From Tomitella cavernea (GTDB taxonomy: Bacteria; Actinomycetota; Actinomycetes; Mycobacteriales; Mycobacteriaceae): a DNA stretch of 45,048 bases. The stretch covers positions 1 to 45,048 of the forward strand of contig NZ_JAENKO010000038.1 of assembly GCF_016599145.1 (NCBI RefSeq), read 5' to 3'. Below are positions 28,743-38,105 of the stretch, one piece after another (the first letter of the stretch is position 1; every line of letters begins with the position of its first letter). The notes under the pieces are model-generated. The model searched no databases and was not told where the DNA came from. It worked only from the letters and a program-made list of their open reading frames with translations. A program made the position numbers and the translations under genes.

Positions 28743-30287
28743 TTACCGCACCTGCAGCCCGACGAGGTCCGGCGGGTACGACGTGCGCCGCGGCGTCGCC
28801 AGCCGGGTCCTCGCCCCGCGTCCGCGCAGCAGCACCCGCTCGCGCAGGCGCCAGTGCGACTGCTCCGACGGGCCCGCGGCGTCGATGGTGCGCTGCGATG
28901 CCAGGACCCGGCCCGGGCGCTTCTTCGCCAGGTCGGTGAGCCGGGCCGCTTCGTTGACGGGGTCGCCGATCACGGTGTACTCGTAGCGGTTCGATGCCCC
29001 CACGTATCCGGCGACGACGGGGCCGGAGGACACGCCGATGCCCGCGTCGGCGATGCCGAGCCGCATGATCTCGGTGCGCAGCTCGCGGGCGGCGCGCAGG
29101 GCGGCGCCGGCGGGGTCGTCCAGGTGCTCGGGGGTGCCGAAGATCGCGAGCGCCGCGTCGCCCTCGAACTTGTTGATGAACCCGCCGTTGCGGTCCACCA
29201 CGTCGACGGCCACGCGGAAGAAATCGTTGAGCATGCCCACCACGTCTTCAGGCCGGTGCACGGTGGCCAGCCCGGTGGAGCCGATGATGTCGGTGAACAG
29301 CACGGCGACGTCGTCGATCTCGCCGCCCAACGCGGTGCCCTGCTCCACCGCGTGCCGCGCGACGTCCTCGCCGACGTGCTTGCTCAGCAGGTCGCGTACC
29401 AGCTCGCGCTCGGCCAGCCCGGCCACCATGCGGTTGAAGCCGGCCTGCAACTTGCCGATCTCCGAGCCGTCGTACACGCTCACCCGCGCATGGGTGGACC
29501 CGTTCTCCACCTCCCGCATGGCGTCGCTGACCTGCCGGACCGGGTCGGCGATGGAGCGCACGACGTAGAGCATGCCGACGCCGCCGACGGCGATCGCCAG
29601 GACCCCCAGCACGAACACCGCCGAGCCGATGGGGCCGGTCTGCCGGTCGCTGAGGCCGGCGGCCTCGGGGAACGCCAGCAGCACGATGCCGAATACCGGC
29701 ATGGCGGTGCTGAGCGCCCAGATCACCATCACGCGGGTTTTCACGCCGGATGTGCGCCAGGTGGCGTCCGGGTCGGATGCGGCGGCCAGCGCGACCAGGC
29801 CGCGCAGCTCCCGTTCCCCCATCACGTAGGCGATTGCGCAGGCGGTGGTGGCGCCCATCGTGATGGTCACCGTCACCAGCGTGACCAGTTGCGTGCCGCC
29901 CTGCAGATTGGTGGCCAGGAAAACGACGAGGCCGACGGCCCAGGTGGCCACCTGCACGGTGAGCTGGCGCATCGGCTGGCGCAGGGTGGCGCGCCGCTCC
30001 CGTGGGGTGGGCGGTCCGCCGCGCGCCGTCCACGCCAGGATGGGCCGGCCCGCGATGAGCCCGCCGCCCAGGAGCATCACGGCCGCGATCGGCATGAAGA
30101 CGAAGAAGACGACGGCGTTGGCGCGGTCGAGCCGCAGGGGCGTGACGCCGGTGGGCAGCGGCAGCACCTCCAAAACCAGGAGGAACACCACGATGCCGCC
30201 GATGAGGTGTGCAAGCATGAGCTTGGCCGCGTAGGCCAGGACCGGCCGGCGCACCAGCTCGCGGACCTGCAATGCTTGCATTTGCAT
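28743..30287 (-). CDS. Class III adenylate cyclase, six-helix membrane type with HAMP domain
   Basis: A 514-residue membrane adenylate cyclase of the Rv1318c/Rv1319c/Rv3645 type. Six hydrophobic helices occupy about residues 15-245, a HAMP domain about 240-292 (VRSIADPVRQVSDAM), and the cyclase homology domain about 310-490. Metal-binding Asp residues are in VLFTDIIGST and NKFEGDAALAIFG. The purine-specifying Lys is in NKFEGD and the partner position is Thr in YTVIGD; the transition-state Asn and Arg are in PVNEAARL. All catalytic positions are present, so it should be active. TAGCTT lies 6 nt before the ATG and no ribosome site is visible. A close paralogue lies at 42956-44587. Confidence 0.94.
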   Translation of the reverse strand: MQMQALQVRELVRRPVLAYAAKLMLAHLIGGIVVFLLVLEVLPLPTGVTPLRLDRANAVVFFVFMPIAAVMLLGGGLIAGRPILAWTARGGPPTPRERRATLRQPMRQLTVQVATWAVGLVVFLATNLQGGTQLVTLVTVTITMGATTACAIAYVMGERELRGLVALAAASDPDATWRTSGVKTRVMVIWALSTAMPVFGIVLLAFPEAAGLSDRQTGPIGSAVFVLGVLAIAVGGVGMLYVVRSIADPVRQVSDAMREVENGSTHARVSVYDGSEIGKLQAGFNRMVAGLAERELVRDLLSKHVGEDVARHAVEQGTALGGEIDDVAVLFTDIIGSTGLATVHRPEDVVGMLNDFFRVAVDVVDRNGGFINKFEGDAALAIFGTPEHLDDPAGAALRAARELRTEIMRLGIADAGIGVSSGPVVAGYVGASNRYEYTVIGDPVNEAARLTDLAKKRPGRVLASQRTIDAAGPSEQSHWRLRERVLLRGRGARTRLATPRRTSYPPDLVGLQVR

Positions 30288-30293
30288 ACACCC

Positions 30294-30299
30294 AAGCTA
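30294..30299 (-). promoter_or_regulatory. Leaderless -10 box for the first adenylate cyclase
   Basis: TAGCTT on the minus strand ends 6 nt before the ATG at 30287. Confidence 0.55.
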
Positions 30300-30369
30300 A
30301 CGGCTGCGCGCGGCGCCCGCCACGCCCGGACCGGTGGGATGGTTCACGTCGGTCCCACCGGGAGGGAGG

Positions 30370-31245
30370 TCAGTCGCACTTGCTGATGACCTTGTCGGAG
30401 AATTTCCGCAGCGCCGTGATCTTCTCCTCCAGCGGCTGGGTATCCTGCTCCATCTGGTAAGGCATCCGGAATCCGACCGTCACGTCGGTCACGCCCTTGT
30501 CCTCGAGCCGCTTGACGCCGTCCACGGAGAACGCGTCGATGGAGGCCACGTGGATCTCGAACGGATCGCCCTCCTTGCCCTCCGCCTTGCGCACGGTGGC
30601 CAGGCGGGTGAGGATCTCGTCGAGCTCGTCGGTCTCGCCGCCGGCGTGCATCCAGCCGTCGCCCAGGCGCACCGCGCGGCGCAGCGCGGCGTCGCTGTGG
30701 CCGCCGACCAGCATCGGGACCGGTTTGCTGGGCACCGGGTTGATCTTGATCGACTGCAGGTCGTAGATCTCGCCGTGGTGCTCGAAGTACCCGCCGGAGG
30801 TCAGCCCCCTGATGATCCGCATGGCCTCGTTCATGCGCTTGCCGCGCTTGGGGAACGGCACGCCCATCACGTCGAAGTCCTCGGGCCACGGGCTCAGGCC
30901 CACGCCCAGGCTCAGGCGGTTGTCGTAGAGGGCGGCGATGGACGCGGCCTGCTTGGCGACGAGCACGGGGGGACGCACCGGCAGCTTGAGCACGAACGGC
31001 ACGAACCGGATCCGCTCGGTGGCCTGCGCCATCGCGGTGATGAGGATGAACGCCTCGATGAACGGCTTGTTCTCCAGGAACTCGCGGCTGCCGTCCGGGG
31101 TGTAGGGGTAGGTGGAGTCGGAGACCTCGGGGTAGCAGATGCTGTCCGCGACGGCGAACGAGTGGTAGCCCGCGTCCTCGGCGGCCTGCGCCAGAGGCAC
31201 GTAGTACTGGGGGTTCGTCATGGCATCGGCAAAGGTGAATCGCAC
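30370..31245 (-). CDS. LLM-class F420-dependent oxidoreductase
   Basis: A 291-residue luciferase-like TIM-barrel protein of the F420-dependent group. It starts MRFTFADAMTNPQYYVPLAQ and keeps the family segments AEDAGYHSFAVADS, LSLGVGLSPWPEDFDVMG and PMLVGGHSDAALRRAVRLGD with GWMHAG following. Such enzymes transfer hydride from F420H2 or oxidise substrates with F420. The start is GTG 31245 with GGGAGCA about 6 nt upstream. It is divergent from the carotenoid oxygenase (202-bp gap) and upstream of the adenylate cyclase on the other side. Substrate unknown. Confidence 0.92.
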   Translation of the reverse strand: MRFTFADAMTNPQYYVPLAQAAEDAGYHSFAVADSICYPEVSDSTYPYTPDGSREFLENKPFIEAFILITAMAQATERIRFVPFVLKLPVRPPVLVAKQAASIAALYDNRLSLGVGLSPWPEDFDVMGVPFPKRGKRMNEAMRIIRGLTSGGYFEHHGEIYDLQSIKINPVPSKPVPMLVGGHSDAALRRAVRLGDGWMHAGGETDELDEILTRLATVRKAEGKEGDPFEIHVASIDAFSVDGVKRLEDKGVTDVTVGFRMPYQMEQDTQPLEEKITALRKFSDKVISKCD

Positions 31246-31447
31246 GCGCTGCTCCCGGGGTCGTGAGGGTTCGTCGGAATTCCGGTCCGTCGCGTCATGC
31301 TAGGCCGGACTGGTGTCCAGCGGGCGGCCGGTAGGTGATCAGTGGGACAATTGCCCGCCGCGGATTCGCCGGAACCCGCGTGACGGCGCCGTTGCACGCG
31401 CATAATCGGAGCCGACGTCGCCGGACGGCACCTTTCGAGGAGAGACG

Positions 31448-32854
31448 ATGACCGCATTCGACGAGTTGCCCTCCCCGGTGGACCCGGCCACGAACCCGCA
31501 CCTGCGGGGGGTTTTCGAGCCGCAGCGTGCCGAGATCGACTCCGCGGAGCTCGAGGTGCAGGGCGAGCTGCCCACAACGCTGCGCGGCAGCTACCTGCGC
31601 AACGGCCCCAATATGCGCTTCGACCCCATCGGGTCGTACCTGTACCCCATCGACGGCGACGCGATGGTGCACCGCATCGAACTCGACGGGGCCGGCGCGC
31701 GTTACCGCAACGCCTTCGTGCGCACCCCGGCCCTGGTGGCGGAGGAGGCGGCGGGGCGCGCGCTGTGGCCCGGAATCATGACGCTGTATCGGCCCGGGCC
31801 CGAAGTGGTGGGCGACGACCTGGCCTACAGCGACCGCGACCTGCCGGACATCAACGTGGTCCGGCACGGCGGGCGGCTGCTGGCCCTCGCCGAGTCGGCC
31901 CCGCCGTTCCGCCTCGACCCGGCCGACCTGCGCACGGTGTGCAAGGAGACCTTCGACGGAGTGGTGCCGGCCGGGCTCACCGCGCACCCCAAGGTGGATC
32001 CGGCGACGGGGGAGATGTTCTCGTTCTGCTACTCGCTCGAGGCGCCGTACCTCACGTGGACGGCGATCGGGCGGGACGGCGTCCCCACGCGGCCGGTGAC
32101 GGCGGTGGACGGGCTCGACGTCCCCGTGATGATCCACGACATGGCCCTCACCGCGACATACCTCGTGGTGCCGGTGTGCCCGCTGGTGTTCGACATCGGC
32201 GCAGCGATGACGGGCGGATCCGTGCTGCAATGGCGTCCGCGAATGGGAGCGCGGATCGCGCTCATCCCCCGCGACGGCGCGCCGGTGCGCTGGTGCTCCG
32301 ACGAGGCGTTCTGGATGTGGCACACCGCCAACGCGTACGACGCCGGCGACGGCACCGTGGTGCTGGACTACGTCCAGTGGGATCACCCGGGGGTCGTGAT
32401 CGGAGCGCAGGAACCGGCCGCCAGCACCCTGGTGCGGGCGGTGCTGGACCCGGCGACGGGGCGGATGACGCGCACCGAGCTGGCCGACGGGACCATGGAG
32501 TTCCCGCGCATCGACGACCGCCTCATCGGGCGCCCGCACCGTCAGGTGGCGACGGTGGGCGAGAGTGCCGGATCGGACCTCGTCGGCGGCGACGCGGACC
32601 TGCTCAGGTGGTACGACCTCGACACGGGTGCGGGCGTCACGTGGGGCGACGCGGCGCTGTCGTTCGGCGAGCCCGTGCATCTGCCCGCCGGCGACGGCGC
32701 GCACTACTGGGGCTCCATCGTCACCGATCGCAGTGACCGGACCAGCTGGTTCTACGTGTTCGACGGCGAGGAGCCGCACGCGGGCCCACGCGCCCGCGTG
32801 CGGCTGCCGCACCGGGTGCCGGCGGGGCTGCACGGGGCCTGGCTGCCGGGGTAG
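31448..32854 (+). CDS. Carotenoid oxygenase family protein
   Basis: A 468-residue Fe(II) dioxygenase of the carotenoid/stilbene cleavage family (RPE65/CCD). The seven-bladed propeller signature begins with LRGSYLRNGPNMRFDPIGSY and the DGDAMVHRIEL segment. The four iron-binding His are present: TAHPK (about 179), MIHDM (230), WHTANAY (291) and LHGAW (461, near the C-terminus). The ATG at 31448 has GAGGAG 8 nt upstream. Substrate may be an apocarotenoid or a phenylpropene/stilbene; no carotenoid biosynthesis genes are in the window. Confidence 0.94.
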   Translation: MTAFDELPSPVDPATNPHLRGVFEPQRAEIDSAELEVQGELPTTLRGSYLRNGPNMRFDPIGSYLYPIDGDAMVHRIELDGAGARYRNAFVRTPALVAEEAAGRALWPGIMTLYRPGPEVVGDDLAYSDRDLPDINVVRHGGRLLALAESAPPFRLDPADLRTVCKETFDGVVPAGLTAHPKVDPATGEMFSFCYSLEAPYLTWTAIGRDGVPTRPVTAVDGLDVPVMIHDMALTATYLVVPVCPLVFDIGAAMTGGSVLQWRPRMGARIALIPRDGAPVRWCSDEAFWMWHTANAYDAGDGTVVLDYVQWDHPGVVIGAQEPAASTLVRAVLDPATGRMTRTELADGTMEFPRIDDRLIGRPHRQVATVGESAGSDLVGGDADLLRWYDLDTGAGVTWGDAALSFGEPVHLPAGDGAHYWGSIVTDRSDRTSWFYVFDGEEPHAGPRARVRLPHRVPAGLHGAWLPG

Positions 32855-32994
32855 TGAGCGGCGCTCCCTTACGCGTGCCCACCGCCTCTTCCGCGGCTAC
32901 TCATCAGGACAAGGATGAATCGGCGGCGCAGGTGTACCCGGACTACGGAGTAGCGTCCTCGGGGTAGACAACTCTGGGTGCGGGGGCACTGCCG

Positions 32995-34656
32995 CTATCC
33001 CAGGTCGCGTGCCAGCGCCCGGCCCGCCGCCCGGCCGGAGAAGATGCATCCACCCAGGAACGTCCCCTCCAGCGCGTTGTATCCGTGCATGCCGCCGCCG
33101 CCGAACCCGGCGACCTCCCCGGCCGCGTAGAGCCCGTCGAACGCGGTACCGTCGGGCCGCATGACCTGCGAATCGAGGTTGGTCTCAAGGCCACCCAGCG
33201 TCTTGCGGGTGAGCAGGTGCAGCCGCACCGCGATGAGCGGGCCGTGGGCCGGGTCGAGCAGCTTGTGCGGCCTGGCCACCCGGGTGACCTTGTCCGCCAG
33301 GTAACTGCGCGCGTTGCGTACGGCCATGAGCTGCAGGTCCTTCGAGTAGGTGTTGTCGAGCTCGCGGTCGCGGGCCAGCACCTCGCGCTCCACCTGCGCG
33401 TAGTCGAGCGTGGGGCCCGAGCCGATGGCGTTCATGCCGTCGACGAGAGAGCGCAGGTCGTCGCGCACCACGAAGTCCTCCCCGTAGCGCATGAAGCTGT
33501 CCACCGGGCCCGGCGCGCCCTTGCCCACGCGTCCCAGCAGCAGCTTGAGGTCCTTGCCGGTCATGTCGGGGTTCTGCTCGGAGCCCGAGAGCGCGAACTC
33601 CTTCTCGATGATCGACTGCGTGAGGATGAACCACGTGTGGTCGTGCCCCGTGCCCAGAATGTGCTTGAGGGTGCCGAGCGTGTCGAACCCGGGGAACAGC
33701 GGCGTCGGCAGCCGCCGGCCCTCGGCGTCGAGCCATAGTGACGAGGGCCCGGGGATGATGCGGATGCCGTGGTCCGGCCAGATGGGGTCCCAGTTGACGA
33801 TGCCCTCTGTGTAGTGCCACATGCGGTCGCGGTTGACGATGCTGCCGCCCGCGTTCTCGGTGATCTCCAGCATGCGGCCGTCGACGTGCGCGGGAACCCC
33901 GCAGATCATGTTCTGCGGCATGCGCCCCAGCCGGTCCACGGGCCAGTTCTTGCGCACCAGCTCCTGGTTGCCGCCGATGCCGCCGGAGGTCACCACCACC
34001 GCCTGCGCCCGCAGCTCGAACTCCCCGGCCCGGTCCCGGTTGGACTTGACGCCCCGGGACTCGGTGGACGGTGACAGCACGGTGCCGCGCACGCCCACCG
34101 CAGTGCCGCCCTCGACGATCACCTCGTCCACCTGGTGCCGGTGCCGGAAGGCGACCAGCCCCCTCTTGGCCGCCGCCATCACCGGTTCGGCGAAGATGCG
34201 CACCACCTCCGGGCCGGTGCCCCACGAGATGTGGAAGCGGGGCACCGAGTTGCCGTGGTCCAGGGCGGTGCCGCGCCCGCGCTCCGCCCAGCCGACCGTG
34301 GGCATGAACCGCATGCCCAGGTCGTGCATGTAGGCACGCTTCTCGCCCGCCGCGAACTGCACGTAGGCCTGCGCCCACTGCCGCGGCCAGTGGTCCTGAT
34401 CGTCACGGTCGAACCCGGCTGAGCCGCTCCAGTCCTGCAGCGCCAGGTCGTAGGAATCCTTGATGCCCATGCGCCGCTGCTCCGGGCTGTTCACCAGGAA
34501 GATCCCGCCGAGCGACCAGAACGCCTGCCCTCCCAGATTGGCCTCGTTCTCTTGGTCCACCACCAGGACCTTGCGCCCGGCGCGGGTGAGCTCGTAGGCG
34601 GCGACGAGCCCGGCCAGGCCGGCTCCCACCACGATCACGTCGGCGTCTTGGGTCAT
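32995..34656 (-). CDS. FAD-binding dehydrogenase (fumarate reductase/KstD-like flavoprotein)
   Basis: A 553-residue flavoprotein resembling M. tuberculosis Rv0785. It begins DADVIVVGAGLAGLVAAYEL, a typical Rossmann FAD motif, followed by VVDQENEANLGGQAFWSLGG. The C-terminal FAD motif is FDGLYAAGEVAGFGGGGMHG followed by NALEGTFLGGC. The family includes 3-ketosteroid dehydrogenases and fumarate reductase-type proteins. The ATG at 34656 has GAGGAG 7 nt upstream; the frame beyond it is low-complexity Ser/Arg caused by a 12-bp repeat. Substrate unknown; no steroid catabolism genes lie nearby. Confidence 0.92.
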   Translation of the reverse strand: MTQDADVIVVGAGLAGLVAAYELTRAGRKVLVVDQENEANLGGQAFWSLGGIFLVNSPEQRRMGIKDSYDLALQDWSGSAGFDRDDQDHWPRQWAQAYVQFAAGEKRAYMHDLGMRFMPTVGWAERGRGTALDHGNSVPRFHISWGTGPEVVRIFAEPVMAAAKRGLVAFRHRHQVDEVIVEGGTAVGVRGTVLSPSTESRGVKSNRDRAGEFELRAQAVVVTSGGIGGNQELVRKNWPVDRLGRMPQNMICGVPAHVDGRMLEITENAGGSIVNRDRMWHYTEGIVNWDPIWPDHGIRIIPGPSSLWLDAEGRRLPTPLFPGFDTLGTLKHILGTGHDHTWFILTQSIIEKEFALSGSEQNPDMTGKDLKLLLGRVGKGAPGPVDSFMRYGEDFVVRDDLRSLVDGMNAIGSGPTLDYAQVEREVLARDRELDNTYSKDLQLMAVRNARSYLADKVTRVARPHKLLDPAHGPLIAVRLHLLTRKTLGGLETNLDSQVMRPDGTAFDGLYAAGEVAGFGGGGMHGYNALEGTFLGGCIFSGRAAGRALARDLG

Positions 34657-34708
34657 CTGCGCTCCTCGGGGTCGGGCGGGTCCGGCGTGCAGTGGTGCGG
34701 GCGGGGTG

Positions 34709-34768
34709 CGGCTGTGGCTGCGACTGTGGCTGGGGCTGTGGCTAGGACTGCGGCTGGGACTGCGGCTG
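34709..34768. repeat. 12-bp tandem repeat, 5 copies
   Basis: Five 12-bp units of the type (C/G)GGCTGTGGCTG/GGACTGCGGCTG run without spacers; copies four and five are identical. It lies in the 271-bp gap between the FAD dehydrogenase start and the gene at 34928. The rest of that gap shows no gene. Confidence 0.85.
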
Positions 34769-34915
34769 TGTTGATCTGGGCGGGTGTCCGCCCGCCCATT
34801 GAAACGTATCGAGTTCGCCGGTGGAGCGGAAGAGGCACAGCTGGCGCTCCGCCGCGTTGGTGGCTCTCCGGTGCTCCGGCCGGGCTCGGGCACCGGAGAA
34901 CGGCTGACTCGGCGC

Positions 34916-34921
34916 TAGTCT
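34916..34921 (+). promoter_or_regulatory. Leaderless -10 box for the gene at 34928
   Basis: TAGTCT ends 6 nt before the ATG; no Shine-Dalgarno is present. Confidence 0.55.
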
Positions 34922-34927
34922 CGGTGC

Positions 34928-35563
34928 ATGGGCGACGACTACGAGGGACTGGTCGACGAGGTGCGCGCGTCGGGGGAGCGGCTGCAGGCCACCCTCGCCG
35001 GCATGACCGATCAGCAGGCGCGGGAGCCGTCGCTGCTGCCGGGGTGGACGCGGGGGCATGTGGTGACGCACCTGGCGCGCAATGCGGATGCGATGTGGCG
35101 GTTCGCGCGTGGGGTCGTCGACGGCCGTCCCGCGCCGGCGATGTATCCGGGCGGGCCGGATGCGCGGGCGTCGGCGATCGAGGAGGGCGCCGACCGGCCG
35201 GCGGAGCTGCTGCGGGCGGACCTGGAGTTCTCCGGTGCGCGGGCGGCCCGGACGATGGGGAGCATCGACGGAGCATCGCTGGACACGGACATCCACTGGA
35301 AGCACACGGTGCCGGCCCGGATGATCCCGGTGCTGCGGTGGCGCGAGCTGGAGATCCATCACGTGGACCTGGGTCTGGGGTACACCCCCGCCGACTGGTC
35401 GGCCGCGTTCGTCGCGCACACCCTGGCCACTGAACTGCCCGCGCTGCCCGGCACCGGCTGGGACGGCGAGACGCCCGACCTGCCCGAGGCGGAACTGCTC
35501 GCCTGGCTGATCGGGCGGCCCACCCGCGAGGACCTGCCTGCGGTGCCGAGCTGGCCGTATTGA
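34928..35563 (+). CDS. Maleylpyruvate isomerase family mycothiol-dependent enzyme
   Basis: A 211-residue protein of the DinB-like mycothiol-dependent maleylpyruvate isomerase family. Family marks are PSLLPGWTRGHVVTHLARNA with DAMWRFARG following, then PVLRWRELEIHHVDLGLGY; the His of THLARNA and the two His of EIHHVDLG form the metal site. A substrate role in gentisate breakdown is not supported by neighbours, so the protein may be a mycothiol S-transferase of other specificity. TAGTCT lies 6 nt before the ATG, indicating a leaderless transcript. It converges on the small membrane protein with a 9-bp gap. Confidence 0.92.
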   Translation: MGDDYEGLVDEVRASGERLQATLAGMTDQQAREPSLLPGWTRGHVVTHLARNADAMWRFARGVVDGRPAPAMYPGGPDARASAIEEGADRPAELLRADLEFSGARAARTMGSIDGASLDTDIHWKHTVPARMIPVLRWRELEIHHVDLGLGYTPADWSAAFVAHTLATELPALPGTGWDGETPDLPEAELLAWLIGRPTREDLPAVPSWPY

Positions 35564-35572
35564 TCTCTCGGC

Positions 35573-36022
35573 TTACGCGCCCGGCTTGTAGACCATCAGG
35601 AATACGGTCGCCAGGAACAGCAGGGCGATGACGCCGCCGGAACCCGCCACCTTGCCGATCAGTGCCGACGCGGATTCACCTGCCTTGAGCTTCTCGACGG
35701 CGGAGTCGAGCGCGGGGACCACCACGATGAGCGCGATGACGATGGCCACGAACCACAGGATCAGCGAGATCCAGATCCACGGCTCGGAGAACGACGCGAC
35801 GGTCTCATCGTCCCAGGGGTACTTGGACGACATGAGTCCGAAGCCGAAGATCACCGCCAGGAACGACGCGTACGAGTAGATCCGGGTGGACTTGGACGAC
35901 GTCGCGACGGCACCGGCGTCCCCGGTGCGCAGCCCGCGCGAGGCGGTCGTGGTCGCGTGGATCAGCGGGCCGATGGCGAAGATGGCGAACACCAGGTGCA
36001 GCGCCAGCATGATCTTGTACAT
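35573..36022 (-). CDS. Small four-helix membrane protein, DUF2269-like
   Basis: A 149-residue membrane protein with four hydrophobic helices: KIMLALHLVFAIFAIGPLIH, the segment around YASFLAVIFGFGLMSS, WIWISLILWFVAIVIALIVV and GGVIALLFLATVFLMVY. His residues in the first helix fit the DUF2269/CopD-like membrane proteins. Function unknown. TACCGT lies 7 nt before the ATG (leaderless type). It is divergent from the fatty-acid methyltransferase gene. Confidence 0.82.
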   Translation of the reverse strand: MYKIMLALHLVFAIFAIGPLIHATTTASRGLRTGDAGAVATSSKSTRIYSYASFLAVIFGFGLMSSKYPWDDETVASFSEPWIWISLILWFVAIVIALIVVVPALDSAVEKLKAGESASALIGKVAGSGGVIALLFLATVFLMVYKPGA

Positions 36023-36029
36023 GCCCGAG

Positions 36030-36035
36030 ACGGTA
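36030..36035 (-). promoter_or_regulatory. Leaderless -10 box for the small membrane protein
   Basis: TACCGT on the minus strand ends 7 nt before the ATG at 36022. Confidence 0.5.
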
Positions 36036-36173
36036 CGGGACCGGTCCGCGGCAGGTTAAGTGCGCGGGCCGGGACGTGACCGGGCCCGCACGCGTGCTCA
36101 TGCCGCTGCGGCGCCGGCGCCCGAATCCGCGGAAGCACCCCGGAGGAGGCGCCGCCGGAGCACAATCGTCCTT

Positions 36174-37514
36174 GTGGGTTCGGTAGCGGCGGGCATCCTG
36201 ACGACGTTCGAAGACGTGCTCAAAGCGCCGCTGCCGTTGCGGCTCGTCGCGTGGGACGGCTCCGAGGCCGGCCCGGCGGACGCCCCGGTGCGCGTGGTGT
36301 TCCGCAATCGGCGCGCGCTGCGCCGCATCCTCTACTCGCCCGGCGAGCTCGGCCTGGCCCGCGCCTACGTCTCCGGCGACCTGGAGGTGCAGGGCAGCGT
36401 GTTCGACCTGCTGGACATGCCGCAGATCATCGAGCGGGTCTCCAGTCACGGCGTGCGCGGGGTCGACTCGCGTTCGATCCGCAGGGGCGTCGCGCGCATG
36501 ATCCGGCACGGCGTCGTCGGCCCGCCGCCGCGGCCGCCCGCGACGGAGCTGCGCAGGCGCGCGGGCGGGCGGCACAGCGAGCATCGCGACGCCGTCACCG
36601 TCTCCTCGCACTACGACATCGGCAACGAGTTCTATCGGCTGCTCCTGGGGCCGACGATGATGTATTCGTGCGGGTACTGGGCGGACGGCTGCACCTCCGT
36701 CGACGACGCCCAATGGGCCAAGTGCGAGCACATCAGCCGCAAGCTGGATCTGCGGCCAGGGACGCGGCTGCTGGACGTGGGCTGCGGCTGGGGCGCCATG
36801 GCCATCCACGCCGCGCGTGAGCACGGCGCGCGGGTGGTGGGAGTGACGGTGAGCCACGAGCAGGTGGACCTGGCACGCCGTAGGGTCGCCGAGGCCGGCG
36901 TCGAGGACCTGGTGGAGATCCGTCTGCAGGACTACCGCGAGGTCCGCGACGGCCCGTTCGACGCGATCTGCTCCATCGGGATGGCCGAGCACGTGGGCCT
37001 CGATCACTTGCCGGTGTACGCGGAAGACCTGTTCGGCCTGTTGCGCGACGGCGGCCGGCTGCTCAACCACCAGATCTCCTCGGTGCGGCCGCTACCGCCC
37101 GGCCACTCGGCGCGGGCGCGTGTGCAGGGCGGGGCGCGGGTAGTGTCCTCTGGGCGTAAGGCGGCGCGCACCTTCATCGACCGGTACGTGTTCCCCGACG
37201 GGGAGATCCTGCCGCTCAGTGCCACTGTCGACGCGCTGGAGCGGGGCGGCTTCGAGGTACGCGACGCGGAATCGCTGCGCGAGCACTACGCGCTGACGTT
37301 GCGGGCCTGGGTGGCCAACCTGACCGCGCAGTGGGACCGGGCGGTGACGCTGGTGGGGGCCGAGCGTGCGCGGACTTGGCTGATGTACCTGGCGGCCAGC
37401 GCCATCGGCTTCGAATACCCGCACCGACTGGGGCTCAACCAGACGCTGGCGGTGCGCCCGGGCCCGGGCGGCGAGAGCGGCATGCCCCGCACGCGTGGGT
37501 GGATGTACGGCTGA
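36174..37514 (+). CDS. Cyclopropane-fatty-acyl-phospholipid synthase family methyltransferase
   Basis: A 446-residue SAM-dependent enzyme that methylates or cyclopropanates double bonds of phospholipid acyl chains, similar in layout to M. tuberculosis UfaA1 (Rv0447c). An N-terminal lipid-binding domain (about 1-120; GLARAYVSGDLEVQGSVFDL) precedes the methyltransferase domain with SSHYDIGNEFYRLLLGPTMM, MYSCGYW, the SAM loop LLDVGCGWGAMAIHAA (about 195-210) and SIGMAEHVGLDHLP. The start is GTG 36174 (VGSVAAGIL), with CACAAT 7 nt upstream; the open frame before it is Arg/Ala-rich. The UfaA1-type flavin partner for 10-methyl (tuberculostearic) acids is not in the window. Confidence 0.93.
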   Translation: MGSVAAGILTTFEDVLKAPLPLRLVAWDGSEAGPADAPVRVVFRNRRALRRILYSPGELGLARAYVSGDLEVQGSVFDLLDMPQIIERVSSHGVRGVDSRSIRRGVARMIRHGVVGPPPRPPATELRRRAGGRHSEHRDAVTVSSHYDIGNEFYRLLLGPTMMYSCGYWADGCTSVDDAQWAKCEHISRKLDLRPGTRLLDVGCGWGAMAIHAAREHGARVVGVTVSHEQVDLARRRVAEAGVEDLVEIRLQDYREVRDGPFDAICSIGMAEHVGLDHLPVYAEDLFGLLRDGGRLLNHQISSVRPLPPGHSARARVQGGARVVSSGRKAARTFIDRYVFPDGEILPLSATVDALERGGFEVRDAESLREHYALTLRAWVANLTAQWDRAVTLVGAERARTWLMYLAASAIGFEYPHRLGLNQTLAVRPGPGGESGMPRTRGWMYG

Positions 37515-37664
37515 CAGAGGGCTGACGGAGTGTCTCGCCGCTGTGCCGCTCGCCTAGGAGGCTACTCGGCAGTACAGGCGATCCGGCGGCCCCGAGTGTG
37601 TCCGTGCTGTTGAGCAGGCGCAGAGAATCGGGAGCGCGCGGCAGAGCCCGGTGCGGGGACCTCC

Positions 37665-38099
37665 TCAGACCGTGCCCTGGTACACCCACTCCCCGTCGAC
37701 GCGGGCGAACCGGCTGTTCTCATGCTGCCGGCCCCGCTGGAAGGATCCGCCGGGCCCGCGGGTGTGGTACTGGGCCACGAACTCCACTGTGCCCGCCTGC
37801 TCCAGCAGCCCGCCGCCGGTGGTGGCGACGATCGTCAGCCGCGTCCACTGCACGCCCGGGTCGAGCGTGAGCGTCCGCGGCCGGGTGTCCGGATGCCACG
37901 TGCGCAGCAGATAGTCGGCGTGGCCCGCGACGAACGCCGTGTACCGCGAGCGCATGAGTTTCTCGGCGGTGGGCGCCGTTGCGGGTGCGCCCCCGTCCTC
38001 GCCGTGAAACCGCCCGCAGCATTCGGCATACGGGGGGCCGAATCCGCAGGGGCAGGGTGCGTCCGGGCGGAGTGCGCCGTCGCGGCGGAAATCGCTCAT
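37665..38099 (-). CDS. YchJ-family SEC-C motif protein
   Basis: A 144-residue YchJ/UPF0225 protein. The N-terminal SEC-C zinc motif is CPCGFGPPYAECCGRFH (residues about 15-31); the rest is an NTF2-like fold with the family segments EKLMRSRYTAFVAGHADYLL and VEFVAQYH. Its role is unknown, though SEC-C motifs bind zinc and often partner with protein translocation factors. The ATG at 38099 is preceded by GATAAT 6 nt upstream on the minus strand. Only 20 bp separate it from the divergent start at 38120. Confidence 0.92.
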   Translation of the reverse strand: MSDFRRDGALRPDAPCPCGFGPPYAECCGRFHGEDGGAPATAPTAEKLMRSRYTAFVAGHADYLLRTWHPDTRPRTLTLDPGVQWTRLTIVATTGGGLLEQAGTVEFVAQYHTRGPGGSFQRGRQHENSRFARVDGEWVYQGTV

Positions 38100-38105
38100 C
38101 GGACC

